Assembly: GCF_001514215.1 (NCBI RefSeq)
Contig: NZ_KQ948861.1
Coordinates: 187,860-251,859 of the forward strand
Reading direction: 5' to 3'
Length of the DNA: 64,000 nucleotides
Source of the DNA: Streptomyces bungoensis
GTDB taxonomy: Bacteria > Actinomycetota > Actinomycetes > Streptomycetales > Streptomycetaceae
In this document: in pieces, positions 16,078 through 24,256 of the stretch
Position numbering within the stretch: the first letter of the stretch is position 1
How the letters are laid out: every line of letters begins with the position of its first letter
The notes under the pieces: generated by a model
What the model was told of the DNA's origin: nothing
Seen by the model: only the letters and a program-made list of their open reading frames with translations
Databases searched by the model: none
Translations under genes and position numbers: made by a program

Positions 16078-17606
16078 CACGCACCTCCTGCGCTCTGTTC
16101 GGTCGGTCCGGCACCCACCGGCTGTGCCGCGAACGGCAGCGAGACGACCATGGTCAGCCCACCGCCGGGGGTGTCCTCGGGGCCGAGGGTGCCGTTCATG
16201 GCTTCGGTCAGGCCGCGGGCGAGGGCGAGCCCGAGGCCGAGTCCTGTGGTGTTGTCGGTGTCGCCCAGCCGCTGGAAGGGCTCGAAGAGCCGGTCGCGGC
16301 CGTCGGCGGGCAGCCCGGGCCCCTGGTCCACCACTCGCAGCTCCACCCGCCCGGCCAGGGCACTCGCGGTGACCAGCACCCCCTTCCCCGGCGGGGTGTG
16401 CCGGGCGGCGTTGCCGACCAGGTTGGCGATCACTCGCTCCAGCAGCGGAGGGTCGGCCAGCACCGCGGGGATGTCCTCCACGTCCGCCACCTCGACCTCC
16501 GGTACGTCCACCAGGGCCATGGGCAGCACCTCCGCCAGGGAGGTCGCCCGCAGGTTCAGGGTGAGGGCGCCGGCCTCCAGGCGACTGAGGTCGAGGAGGT
16601 TCTCCACCAGACGGCTGAGCTTGGCCATCGACTCGTCGGCGGTGGCGAGAAGCTCCTCCCGGTCCTCTTCGGAGAAGGCGACGTCGCGGCTGCGCAGGGA
16701 CGTGACCGCGGCCCACCCGGCGGCCAGCGGGGTCCGCAGGTCGTGGCCGACGGCCCGCAGCAGGGCCGTGCGCAGCCGGTCGGCCGCCTTCACTGGCTCC
16801 ACCTCGGCCGCCGCCTCGGCCAGCCTGGCCCGTTCGACGGCGGAGCCGACGTGTGCGGCGAACACGGCCAGTACCCGCCGTTCGGAGAAGGAGAGGGTGC
16901 GGCCACGCAGGGCCAGTAAGCGCCGAGGCCTGCGGGAACGGTATTCCTGGAGCGCCTCGTCGACCCGGTCGGCCACCCACAGCAGCGCCAGCTGCCGCAG
17001 CGCGGTGAGGTTGCCGGGCCGGAGGTAGTTGGCGAGCGCGGCGTCGATCTTCTCCGGGGCGTAGATGCTGCCGTGAGCCATCCGGCGACGCAGGCCCTCG
17101 GGATGGATGTCGACCGGCTCGATCTGCGAGGCGCGCCGTACGACCTCGTCGGGCACGGTCTCGTGCTGCGGGACGCGGGTGATCTTCTCGACGACGTCGT
17201 TGAGGGACTCCAGGTGCTGGATGTTCAACGCGGTGAGCACGTCGATGCCGGCGCCGAGCAGGGCCTCGATGTCCTGCCAGCGCTCGGGGTTGCGGCCGTC
17301 GCCGGGGACGTTGGTGTGGGCGCACTCGTCGACGATCGTCACCTGCGGCCGGCGTGCGAGGACCGCGGCCAGGTCCATCTCTTCGAAGTGCCCGCCACGG
17401 TGGGCGCAGGCAAGCCGCGGCACGGTCTCCAGGCCCTCGAGCATCGCCTCCGTGTGCGGACGTCCGTGGCACTCCACGAAGCCGACCACCACATCCACCC
17501 CGCGCGAGGCACGGCGGCGCCCCTCGTCGAGCATCCGGTAGGTCTTGCCGACCCCCGGGGCCGCGCCGAGGTAGACCTTCAGTCGTCCGGGCCGTACGTC
17601 ACTCAT
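16077..17606 (-). CDS. KdpD-type histidine kinase lacking Usp and membrane domains, 509 aa
   Basis: Residues 1-215 are a KdpD N-terminal domain with Walker A GAAPGVGKTYRML and IVDECAHTN (Cys where most KdpD have Leu). After VADRVDEALQEYRSRRPRRL the sequence passes straight to the tail of the GAF region, GRTLSFSERRVLAVFAAHVG, then HisKA (RAVGHDLRTPLAA, His near 288) and HATPase_c (NLVGNAARHTPP, TTGLGLGLALARG). The Usp domain and all membrane helices, about 280 residues, are absent. All catalytic motifs remain, so it should be an active soluble kinase. There is no second response regulator nearby; KdpE (6801-7484) is the obvious partner. The ribosome site is weak. Confidence 0.9.
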   Translation of the reverse strand: MSDVRPGRLKVYLGAAPGVGKTYRMLDEGRRRASRGVDVVVGFVECHGRPHTEAMLEGLETVPRLACAHRGGHFEEMDLAAVLARRPQVTIVDECAHTNVPGDGRNPERWQDIEALLGAGIDVLTALNIQHLESLNDVVEKITRVPQHETVPDEVVRRASQIEPVDIHPEGLRRRMAHGSIYAPEKIDAALANYLRPGNLTALRQLALLWVADRVDEALQEYRSRRPRRLLALRGRTLSFSERRVLAVFAAHVGSAVERARLAEAAAEVEPVKAADRLRTALLRAVGHDLRTPLAAGWAAVTSLRSRDVAFSEEDREELLATADESMAKLSRLVENLLDLSRLEAGALTLNLRATSLAEVLPMALVDVPEVEVADVEDIPAVLADPPLLERVIANLVGNAARHTPPGKGVLVTASALAGRVELRVVDQGPGLPADGRDRLFEPFQRLGDTDNTTGLGLGLALARGLTEAMNGTLGPEDTPGGGLTMVVSLPFAAQPVGAGPTEQSAGGA

Positions 17607-17731
17607 CGCCGCGACGCGCTCCGCTCATTTGTCCAACTCCCCTTGCGGGAAGAGCTCCTCCTCCAAGGAAGCCGCTTCGCGGGACCGTCGGTGCGATCGT
17701 TAGCGGTTCCTTGGCGGCGGTCCCGGGGACC

Positions 17732-17748
17732 TTGACACTGTCTTGACG
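17732..17748 (+). promoter_or_regulatory. Putative KdpE box near the split kdpD
   Basis: CTTGACACTGTCTTGACG: TTGAC at 17732 and TTGAC at 17743, an 11-bp period. It lies 126 nt upstream of the KdpD-like kinase start at 17606. Confidence 0.55.
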
Positions 17749-17853
17749 TGGCCTGCCCCACGCTCTGGTCTGCGTGCCCCCTACAGCCCGATCCGCGCCC
17801 CGGCAATGGACGCCTCTTGATCCTGATGTGCAGCCGTCACTCACGCGGCCGGT

Positions 17854-17870
17854 CTTAACGCAGGCTTGAC
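17854..17870 (+). promoter_or_regulatory. Putative KdpE box upstream of second APC permease
   Basis: CTTAACGCAGGCTTGACG: TTAAC at 17855 and TTGAC at 17866, an 11-bp period. It lies 114 nt upstream of the permease start at 17984. Confidence 0.55.
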
Positions 17871-17983
17871 GCGCTCGGTGAAATCGCCCACGGGCCCGTG
17901 CGTCACTCTCTCCATAGGCTGGTGTCACCGTCCGCGTGATGGCCGGAACCCCACGCTGAGCCGCACGTCAGGAGAGCACGTCG

Positions 17984-19933
17984 ATGGCCACCACCGAACA
18001 ATCGCCGCCGAGCCGACTGCGGACGTGGATGCTGGAGGGCCTGTCCGACATGGCAGGGCACCAGCAGGGGCCGTACGCCGAGGCGGAGGCACCCCACAAG
18101 GGCCAGCGCTGGTACCGCGTGATGTGCCTGACAGGTGTCGACTACTTCTCCACCCTCGGCTACCAGCCCGGCATCGCCGCCCTCGCGGCCGGTCTGCTGT
18201 CCCCGGTCGCCACGCTCGTCCTCGTCGTCGTCACCTTGGCGGGTGCCCTGCCGGTCTACCGCAGGGTGGCCGAGGAGAGCCCGCACGGAGAGGGCTCCAT
18301 CGCGATGCTGGAGCGGCTGCTGTCCTTCTGGAAGGGCAAGCTGTTCGTCCTCACCCTGCTGGGCTTCGCCGCCACCGACTTCCTGATCACCATCACCCTG
18401 TCGGCGGCCGACGCCTCCACCCACCTGATCGAGAACCCGCACCTGACAGACCTGCTGCACGGCCGGCAGATGATGATCACGCTTGCGCTGGTGGCTCTGC
18501 TGGGCGCGGTGTTCCTCAAGGGATTCCTGGAAGCGATCGGCGTCGCGGTCGCCCTGGTCGTCGTCTATCTCGCGCTGAACGCCGTGGTCGTGGTCGTCGG
18601 CTTCTGGCACGTGCTCACCGCCGAGCACGTCGTCACCGACTGGACCAGCGCCCTGACCACCCAGCACGGCAACGTCTTCGCCATGATCGGCGTCTCCCTG
18701 CTGGTCTTCCCGAAGCTCGCGCTCGGCCTGTCCGGCTTCGAGACCGGCGTCGCCGTCATGCCGCACGTACGCGGCGACGTCGGCGACACCGAGGAGAAGC
18801 CGACCGGCCGGATCCGGGACACCAAGAAGCTGCTCACGACCGCGGCGCTGATCATGAGCGTCTTCCTGATCACGACCAGCTTCATCACCACGGTGCTGAT
18901 CCCGGCCAACGAGTTCAAGACCGGCGGTCAGGCCAACGGCCGCGCGCTGGCCTACCTCGCCCACCAGTATCTCGGCGGTGCCTTCGGCACCGTCTACGAT
19001 CTCTCCACCATCGCGATCCTGTGGTTCGCCGGCGCCTCGGCCATGGCCGGCCTGCTCAACCTCATGCCGCGCTACCTGCCCCGCTACGGCATGGCCCCGC
19101 ACTGGGCCCGCGCCGTGCGCCCGATGGTCATCACCTTCACCCTCATCGCCTTCCTGGTCACCTGGATCTTCGACGCCAACGTCGACGCACAGGGGGGCGC
19201 CTACGCCACCGGCGTGCTGGTCCTGATGTCCTCCGCGGCCATCGCGGTGACGATCGCCTCCCGCCGGGCCGCGCAGCGCGGTTGGACCGTCGCGTTCGCG
19301 GTCGTCTCGGCCGTCCTGCTCTACGTGACCGTGGCCAACGTCATCGAGCGCCCGGACGGCGTGAAGATCGGTGCCTGTTTCATCGTCGGCATCATGCTGG
19401 TCTCGCTGCTGTCCCGGCTGGCCCGCGCCTTCGAGCTGCGCGTGACCCATGTCGACCTGGACGACATGGCGGAACGATTCATCCGGGACATGTCCCACCG
19501 CCGCATCCGCTTCATCGCGAACAAGCCCGGGCGGCGTGACAAGGCCGCGTACCGCGCCAAGATCGAGCAGATCCGCGCCGACAACGACATTCCCGACACG
19601 GAGGACTTCGTCTTCGTCGAGGTCACGATCACCGACCCGTCCGAGTTCGAGGCCGGCCTCACCGTGCGCGGCGAGGTCCTGCACGACCGCTACCGTGTCA
19701 TGACCCTGGAGCACTCCTCCGTCTCCAACGCCCTGGCGGCCCTCCTCCTGCACGCCCGGGACATGACGGGCTGCACGCCACACATCTACTTCGAGTGGAC
19801 CGAAGGAACCCCGTTCAACAACTTCCTGCGCTTCTTCCTCTTCGGCCAGGGCGAGGTCGCCCCGGTCACCCGCGAGGTCCTGCGCGAGGCAGAGCACAAC
19901 CGAGCCCGCCGACCTCGCGTCCACACCGCGTGA
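17984..19933 (+). CDS. APC-superfamily permease with cytoplasmic domain, 649 aa
   Basis: About twelve membrane helices (residues 45-475), then a soluble domain of about 170 residues starting near FELRVTHVDLDDMAERFIRD. The N-terminal segment VMCLTGVDYFSTLGYQPGIA is characteristic of this Streptomyces APC subgroup. The start ATG has AGGAGA 8 nt upstream. It is not a close copy of the permease at 12485-14326 but has the same overall plan (transporter plus cytoplasmic tail), the same neighbours (KdpD-type sensor, small PH-like protein) and the same type of upstream repeat. K+ or another osmotically relevant cation is my preferred substrate; an amino acid is the alternative. Confidence 0.75.
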   Translation: MATTEQSPPSRLRTWMLEGLSDMAGHQQGPYAEAEAPHKGQRWYRVMCLTGVDYFSTLGYQPGIAALAAGLLSPVATLVLVVVTLAGALPVYRRVAEESPHGEGSIAMLERLLSFWKGKLFVLTLLGFAATDFLITITLSAADASTHLIENPHLTDLLHGRQMMITLALVALLGAVFLKGFLEAIGVAVALVVVYLALNAVVVVVGFWHVLTAEHVVTDWTSALTTQHGNVFAMIGVSLLVFPKLALGLSGFETGVAVMPHVRGDVGDTEEKPTGRIRDTKKLLTTAALIMSVFLITTSFITTVLIPANEFKTGGQANGRALAYLAHQYLGGAFGTVYDLSTIAILWFAGASAMAGLLNLMPRYLPRYGMAPHWARAVRPMVITFTLIAFLVTWIFDANVDAQGGAYATGVLVLMSSAAIAVTIASRRAAQRGWTVAFAVVSAVLLYVTVANVIERPDGVKIGACFIVGIMLVSLLSRLARAFELRVTHVDLDDMAERFIRDMSHRRIRFIANKPGRRDKAAYRAKIEQIRADNDIPDTEDFVFVEVTITDPSEFEAGLTVRGEVLHDRYRVMTLEHSSVSNALAALLLHARDMTGCTPHIYFEWTEGTPFNNFLRFFLFGQGEVAPVTREVLREAEHNRARRPRVHTA

Positions 19934-19952
19934 GGGCCGGCTCGCGGCGACC

Positions 19953-19972
19953 AGGTCAGGATCCCGTCAAGA
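19953..19972 (-). promoter_or_regulatory. Putative KdpE box upstream of paralogue B
   Basis: On the minus strand TTGAC half sites at 19966-19970 and CTGAC at 19955-19959 show the 11-bp period. It lies 75-90 nt upstream of the ATG at 20045, in the opposite orientation to the gene. Confidence 0.45.
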
Positions 19973-20044
19973 TGCGCCCGTGCGGCGCTAGGGGTCCGTA
20001 AGCAGCGGTCGCCGCCACCAGTGCGGCCGCCTAGCGTCGGTGTC

Positions 20045-20563
20045 ATGCGACGGAGCGGTCCGACGGCCCTTGCCGGCGACCGCCACTGGCGTGGCAGCGC
20101 CCGGCTCGCTGTGAGCTGCGCTCTGCTGTTCTGCGCCCTGAGTCTGCTGGTCGACTGGGACGCGGGAGGCCTGACACCCCTGAGGGCCCTGCTCTGGATC
20201 GCCCTGTCGGCCACGGTGTGCGCCGTGCTGCTCCCCCAGCGGGTGAGCGCCGGCCCGGGCTGGCTCGCCGTGCGCACGCCCTGGCGCCGACGCGTGGTCC
20301 GCACGGACGCGCTGACCGCCGTACGGCAGTACGACGGCGTCTCCTCCCACCTGGTCCTGCGCGACGTACACGGCCACCGCCTGGAACTCGACCCCCGCGT
20401 CCTCGCCGCCAACCCCCTGCTCTGGCACGAACTCGACACCGGCGTCCGCCGCTCCCTGGAACGCGGCACCCTGCGCCAGGGAGCCGCGGTCCTGGAACGG
20501 CTGGGCCACCGCATCGACGACGAGACACTGCAGGCGATGCTTCGGGCGTCGGGGCTTTCCTGA
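20045..20563 (+). CDS. Small two-TM protein with PH-like domain (paralogue B), 172 aa
   Basis: Homologue of the protein at 14533-15054 with the same plan: two N-terminal helices (about residues 19-60), RVSAGPGWLAVRTP, a beta-rich segment HLVLRDVHGHRLELDPRVLA, and a C-terminal helix ending ETLQAMLRASGLS. It follows the second APC permease by 111 nt on the same strand, with a KdpE-like repeat in the gap, so it may be read both with the permease and from its own promoter. Function unknown; recurrent pairing with these permeases suggests a partner subunit. Confidence 0.7.
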   Translation: MRRSGPTALAGDRHWRGSARLAVSCALLFCALSLLVDWDAGGLTPLRALLWIALSATVCAVLLPQRVSAGPGWLAVRTPWRRRVVRTDALTAVRQYDGVSSHLVLRDVHGHRLELDPRVLAANPLLWHELDTGVRRSLERGTLRQGAAVLERLGHRIDDETLQAMLRASGLS

Positions 20564-20664
20564 CCGCACACCGGCCCGACGGGGCGCAGCAACTCCTGGG
20601 GCCACGGACACAGTGCTGGTACAGCCACGCCCAGCACGGCGGCGGCAACCCACCATCATGCCGA

Positions 20665-20885
20665 TCTCGAGCGAGATACTCATCAGCGGTAGTGAGCGCC
20701 TTCCTGAGGTGGGCGAGGGGCGGGATGACCACCTTCTGGCGGACGTACTCCGGTTACGGCACTGCCTTCACAGGGTCGAGTGCCATGGCGCCTTTGCCGT
20801 AGGCGTCCTGCAGGATGGCTTTCAGGGCGCGGAAGCAGGGCGTCGGGCGGGGCAGTCGATACCTGCCGCGGGCGCGGGTCAGCAC
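20665..20885 (-). pseudogene. Tyrosine-recombinase (integrase) remnant
   Basis: The minus strand reads PRPTPCFRALKAILQDAYGK, then GAMALDPVKAVP, an in-frame TAA (20754-20756), then PEYVRQKVVIPPLAHLRKAL and TTADEYLA. This resembles the core-binding to catalytic junction of Streptomyces integrases (..LRAILQDAYRKG....DPV..V..PEY.RQ..VIP....L..A...ADE). Both ends lose similarity, so only about 70 residues of a roughly 400-aa enzyme remain, with a nonsense codon inside. The rest of 20564-21189 has no gene that I can support; a short plus-strand frame ending ASWSAIQKR (to 21180) is of unknown origin. Confidence 0.5.
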
Positions 20886-20979
20886 ACCGGAAACCGTCCG
20901 GCCTGATGCTGACCGTTTGCCGACCTGGAGGCGGCGATCAGCGCTCTGAGCTGTGAAAACACCCAAACGCTGCCTGCTC

Positions 20980-20994
20980 TTGCAGGTCAAGGGC
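20980..20994 (+). repeat. Att-like direct repeat, right copy
   Basis: Second copy of TTGCAGGTCAAGGGC, in the same orientation as 1509-1523 and 19.5 kb from it. It lies about 95 nt beyond the upstream end of the integrase remnant, a normal place for an att site of an integrated element. Confidence 0.4.
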
Positions 20995-21189
20995 GGTCCT
21001 CGGAGACTGACAACGACGGGCGCGTTCGGGCAGTCGCCGCCTGCTGTTGCCGTGCTCACACCGACCCAGCTGCGCGAGCACGGCCGCAAGAGCCACGTCA
21101 CCGGCCGGCCGCTGCGGAAGCGGGACGGACAGGTGCGGGAGATCGTGGTCGCCTCGTGGTCGGCCATCCAGAAACGATAGAAAGGGGAT

Positions 21190-24021
21190 ATGAGCGGAGT
21201 TTCAGATCAATCCGGGCGAGGGATGCCCGATGCGTCGATGCGGACGCATCGGCCCGGTCGGCCCCCTCGGGGAGGAGGCGCGAGGCGGTCGGGGTCACTG
21301 CTGAGCGTGCACAGCCTCGCCGGGCAGGTCTTCCTGCTCCAGCTGGCGGTCGTGATGCTGCTCGTCGCCGCCGCCCTGGTGGCGCTCGTGGTGCAGGCTC
21401 GACGTGACGTCATGGCCGACGCCCGCCACCGGACGCTCACCGCCGCACAGACGTTCGCGAACTCCCCGGGAATCGTCGCGGCACTGGACAGCGCGCACCC
21501 GACCGCGGCGCTGCAGCCACACGCCGTGGCGGCCCGGAAGGCCGCAGGCGTCGACGCCGTCATCGTGTACGGGCTGAACGGGATCACCCTCGCCCACAGC
21601 GACCCGCGTCAGATCGGGAAGCGCGTCATCGGGCCTTACGCCGCGGCGGCGACGGGAAAGCCGTTCACGAGCACGTTCAAGGGCTCACTGGGACTCTCCG
21701 TGATCTCGGCCGTTCCCGTCAGGGGGCCCGACGGCTCGGTCATCGCCATCGTCTCCGTGCCCGTCACGGTCGAGACGGTGCAGCACAGGGTGGACCGGCA
21801 GCTGCCGGTCCTCCTCGGCGGCGCCGCCGCGGCCGTGGTGGTCGCCGCAGGCGGGTCGGGCCTGGTCAGCCGGAGGTTGCGGCGGCAGACCCATGGCCTG
21901 GGCCCGACGGAGATGACCCGGATGTACGAGCACCACGACGCGGTGCTGCACGCGGTGCGGGAAGGAGTGCTGATCGTCGGCGGTGACAGCCGGCTGCTGC
22001 TGGCCAACGACGAGGCACGACGGCTCCTGCACCTGCCGGCGGACGCGGAAGGGCGACGTGTCTGCGATCTGGGACTGGAGGAGGACCTCACCGGACTGCT
22101 GGCCTCCGACCGCCCCGCCACCGACGAGGTGTGCCTGGCGGCCGACCGGCTGCTCGCGGTCAGCAAGCGACTCACCGCACCGCACGGACCGGTCAGCAGC
22201 GTGGTGACGCTCCGGGACACCACCGAGCTGCGGGCCCTCTCCGGCCGGGCGGAGGTGGCGCGCGAACGACTGCAGTCGCTCTACGACGCCGGGACGCGGA
22301 TCGGCACCACGCTCGACGTGAAGCGTACGGCCGAGGAACTGGCCGAGGTGGCGGTGACCCGGTTCGCCGACATCGTCACCGTCGATCTCCTGGACCCGGT
22401 CCTGCGCGGCGAGGAGTCCACCGGTGCGACCGCCGGGATCACGGAGCTGCGCCACACCGCCGTCGCCGGTCCCGGCGCGGGCCATCCGCTCCACCACGTC
22501 CGCGACCTGATCCGGTTCGGCCCGGCCCACCCCGTCTCCACGGCGATGGCCGAGGCCCGACCGGTCGTGATCAGGGACCTGAGCGCCTCCCACGACTGGC
22601 AGGCCCAGCAGCCCGACCGTGCCCGCCGGATCCTCGATCACGGCATCCACTCCCTGCTCGTGGTTCCGTTGCGAGCCCGCGGCGTGGTGCTGGGAGTGGT
22701 CGAATTCTGGCGCGCGAAGGGCTCCCCGCCGTTCGAGGACGAGGACGTGTCCTTCGCCGAGGAACTGGCCGCACGGGCAGCGGTGTGCATCGACAACGCC
22801 CGCCGCTACACCCGCGAACACGCCATGGCTGTCACCCTGCAGCACAGCCTGCTGCCACGCGCGCTGCCCGAGCTGTCCGTCCTCGACGTGGCCTACCGGT
22901 ACCTGCCGGCCCAGGCCGGGGTGGGCGGGGACTGGTTCGACGTCATCCCGCTGTCCGGCAACCGCGTGGCCCTGGTCGTAGGCGATGTCGTCGGCCACGG
23001 TCTGCACGCCGCGGCGACCATGGGCCGGCTGCGTACCGCCGTGCACAACTTCGCCAGCCTCGACATGCCCGTGGAGGAGCTGCTGGGCCGACTGGACGAA
23101 CTGGTGGCGCAGATCGACGCCGAGGAGGCCGTCGCCGCGGAGGACGGGCAGGCGATGATCAGCGGGGCGACCTGCCAGTACGCCGTCTACGACCCCGTCA
23201 CCGGGCGGCTGAGCATCGCGACCGCGGGTCATCCGGGACCGGCGGTGGTCCGGTCCGACGGGACCGTCGACTTCCCCTCGCTGCCCGTCTCCCCGCCACT
23301 GGGACTCGGCGCCGGCCTGCCTGTGGAGACCGCCGAGCTCACCGTGCCCGAGGGTTCCCGGCTGGTGCTGTACACCGACGGACTGATCGAGGACCGCACC
23401 CGAGACCTGGACGCCGGTCTGGAGGCCCTGCGCGATGCTCTGACAGGGCCCGACCGCACGCCGGAGGCCACCTGCGCGACGGTGGTGGAGGCCATGCTGT
23501 CCGACCGCCCCAGGGACGACGTCGCGCTGCTGGTGGCCCGCACGTGCCGGCTCGGACCGGAGGAGGTCGCCGAGTGGGACGTGCCCCGTGACCCGGCGGC
23601 TGTGGGCCCGGTGCGCGCCGCCTGCTCCCGCCGGCTGACGGAGTGGGGGCTGGAGCACGTCGCCTTCACCGCCGAACTCATCCTCAGCGAGCTGATCACC
23701 AACGCCATCCGCTACGCCGCCGAGCCCATCGCCGTCCGGCTGCTGCGCAGGGTGCCGAAGAACGACTCCGCCGGGGGCACCCTGATCATCGAGGTCTCCG
23801 ACGGCAGCAGCACCTCGCCGCGGCTGCGCCGGGCGAAGGTCACCGACGAAGGCGGCCGCGGACTGTTCCTGGTAGCCCGCTTCGCCGAACGCTGGGGGAC
23901 CCGCTACACATCCACGGGCAAGGTCATCTGGGCCGAACAGTCCCTGCACCACGCCGCCGCGCCGGAGGCGGACGACCTCGGCGAGATCCTGCTGGACCAA
24001 TGGGACGACACGGCCGTGTGA
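21190..24021 (+). CDS. Two-TM sensor SpoIIE/RsbU-type serine phosphatase with anti-sigma kinase domain, 943 aa
   Basis: Domains in order: TM1 (about 48-68), an extracellular single-Cache/PDC sensor like that of CitA/DcuS kinases (70-200, with VIVYGLNGITLAHSDPRQIGK), TM2 (204-225), PAS (243-340, LIVGGDSRLLLANDEARRLL), GAF (355-540), PP2C-type SpoIIE phosphatase (555-790, with GGDWFDVIPL, VGDVVGHGLHAAATMG and VLYTDGLIEDR), and an HATPase_c2 domain (800-940, LILSELITNAIRYA, DEGGRGLFLVARFAERWG). Such proteins dephosphorylate anti-anti-sigma factors; the kinase-like domain may do the opposite reaction. The ligand is unknown. AAAGGGG precedes the ATG. Its C-terminal module is paralogous to that of 25827-29447. 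Confidence 0.85.
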   Translation: MSGVSDQSGRGMPDASMRTHRPGRPPRGGGARRSGSLLSVHSLAGQVFLLQLAVVMLLVAAALVALVVQARRDVMADARHRTLTAAQTFANSPGIVAALDSAHPTAALQPHAVAARKAAGVDAVIVYGLNGITLAHSDPRQIGKRVIGPYAAAATGKPFTSTFKGSLGLSVISAVPVRGPDGSVIAIVSVPVTVETVQHRVDRQLPVLLGGAAAAVVVAAGGSGLVSRRLRRQTHGLGPTEMTRMYEHHDAVLHAVREGVLIVGGDSRLLLANDEARRLLHLPADAEGRRVCDLGLEEDLTGLLASDRPATDEVCLAADRLLAVSKRLTAPHGPVSSVVTLRDTTELRALSGRAEVARERLQSLYDAGTRIGTTLDVKRTAEELAEVAVTRFADIVTVDLLDPVLRGEESTGATAGITELRHTAVAGPGAGHPLHHVRDLIRFGPAHPVSTAMAEARPVVIRDLSASHDWQAQQPDRARRILDHGIHSLLVVPLRARGVVLGVVEFWRAKGSPPFEDEDVSFAEELAARAAVCIDNARRYTREHAMAVTLQHSLLPRALPELSVLDVAYRYLPAQAGVGGDWFDVIPLSGNRVALVVGDVVGHGLHAAATMGRLRTAVHNFASLDMPVEELLGRLDELVAQIDAEEAVAAEDGQAMISGATCQYAVYDPVTGRLSIATAGHPGPAVVRSDGTVDFPSLPVSPPLGLGAGLPVETAELTVPEGSRLVLYTDGLIEDRTRDLDAGLEALRDALTGPDRTPEATCATVVEAMLSDRPRDDVALLVARTCRLGPEEVAEWDVPRDPAAVGPVRAACSRRLTEWGLEHVAFTAELILSELITNAIRYAAEPIAVRLLRRVPKNDSAGGTLIIEVSDGSSTSPRLRRAKVTDEGGRGLFLVARFAERWGTRYTSTGKVIWAEQSLHHAAAPEADDLGEILLDQWDDTAV

Positions 24022-24256
24022 GAGCGGCGTGCACGGGCGCGCGGAAGGCGCGTCCAGCCGGGGAAGAACCCTGATCGCAGGCTTCCCGAGCGACGTCCTG
24101 CCGTCGAGGCGGCCGGGTACGCTGGCCTCGATGACCGCTTCGTCGGCACAGCGGGCCCGAGGGAACCGGGACGCGCGGTGGGAGGTTCGCCCCCGCGGAC
24201 CCACGGGTGAGGCTGCCGGTCGAGGTGACCACGTTCCCCCACGTCCGGGAGCAGTC

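Larger units (their letters stand above)
17607..17983. other. Divergent promoter region between split kdpD and second permease
   Basis: About 380 nt with no gene that I can support. It holds two putative KdpE boxes (17732-17748 and 17854-17870), one nearer each flanking gene, and the ribosome site AGGAGA before the ATG at 17984. No riboswitch-like structure is obvious. Confidence 0.5.

Noticed and set aside
1509..20994. Treating the 15-bp direct repeat as proven att sites
   Set aside because: In a 64-kb GC-rich window a 15-mer repeat may occur by chance; kept as a finding only because of flanking similarity and the integrase remnant.
21040..21180. Short plus-strand frame ending GRKSHVTGRPLRKRDGQVRE and ASWSAIQKR
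   Set aside because: No recognisable family, no ribosome site of its own; may be debris of the integrated element.
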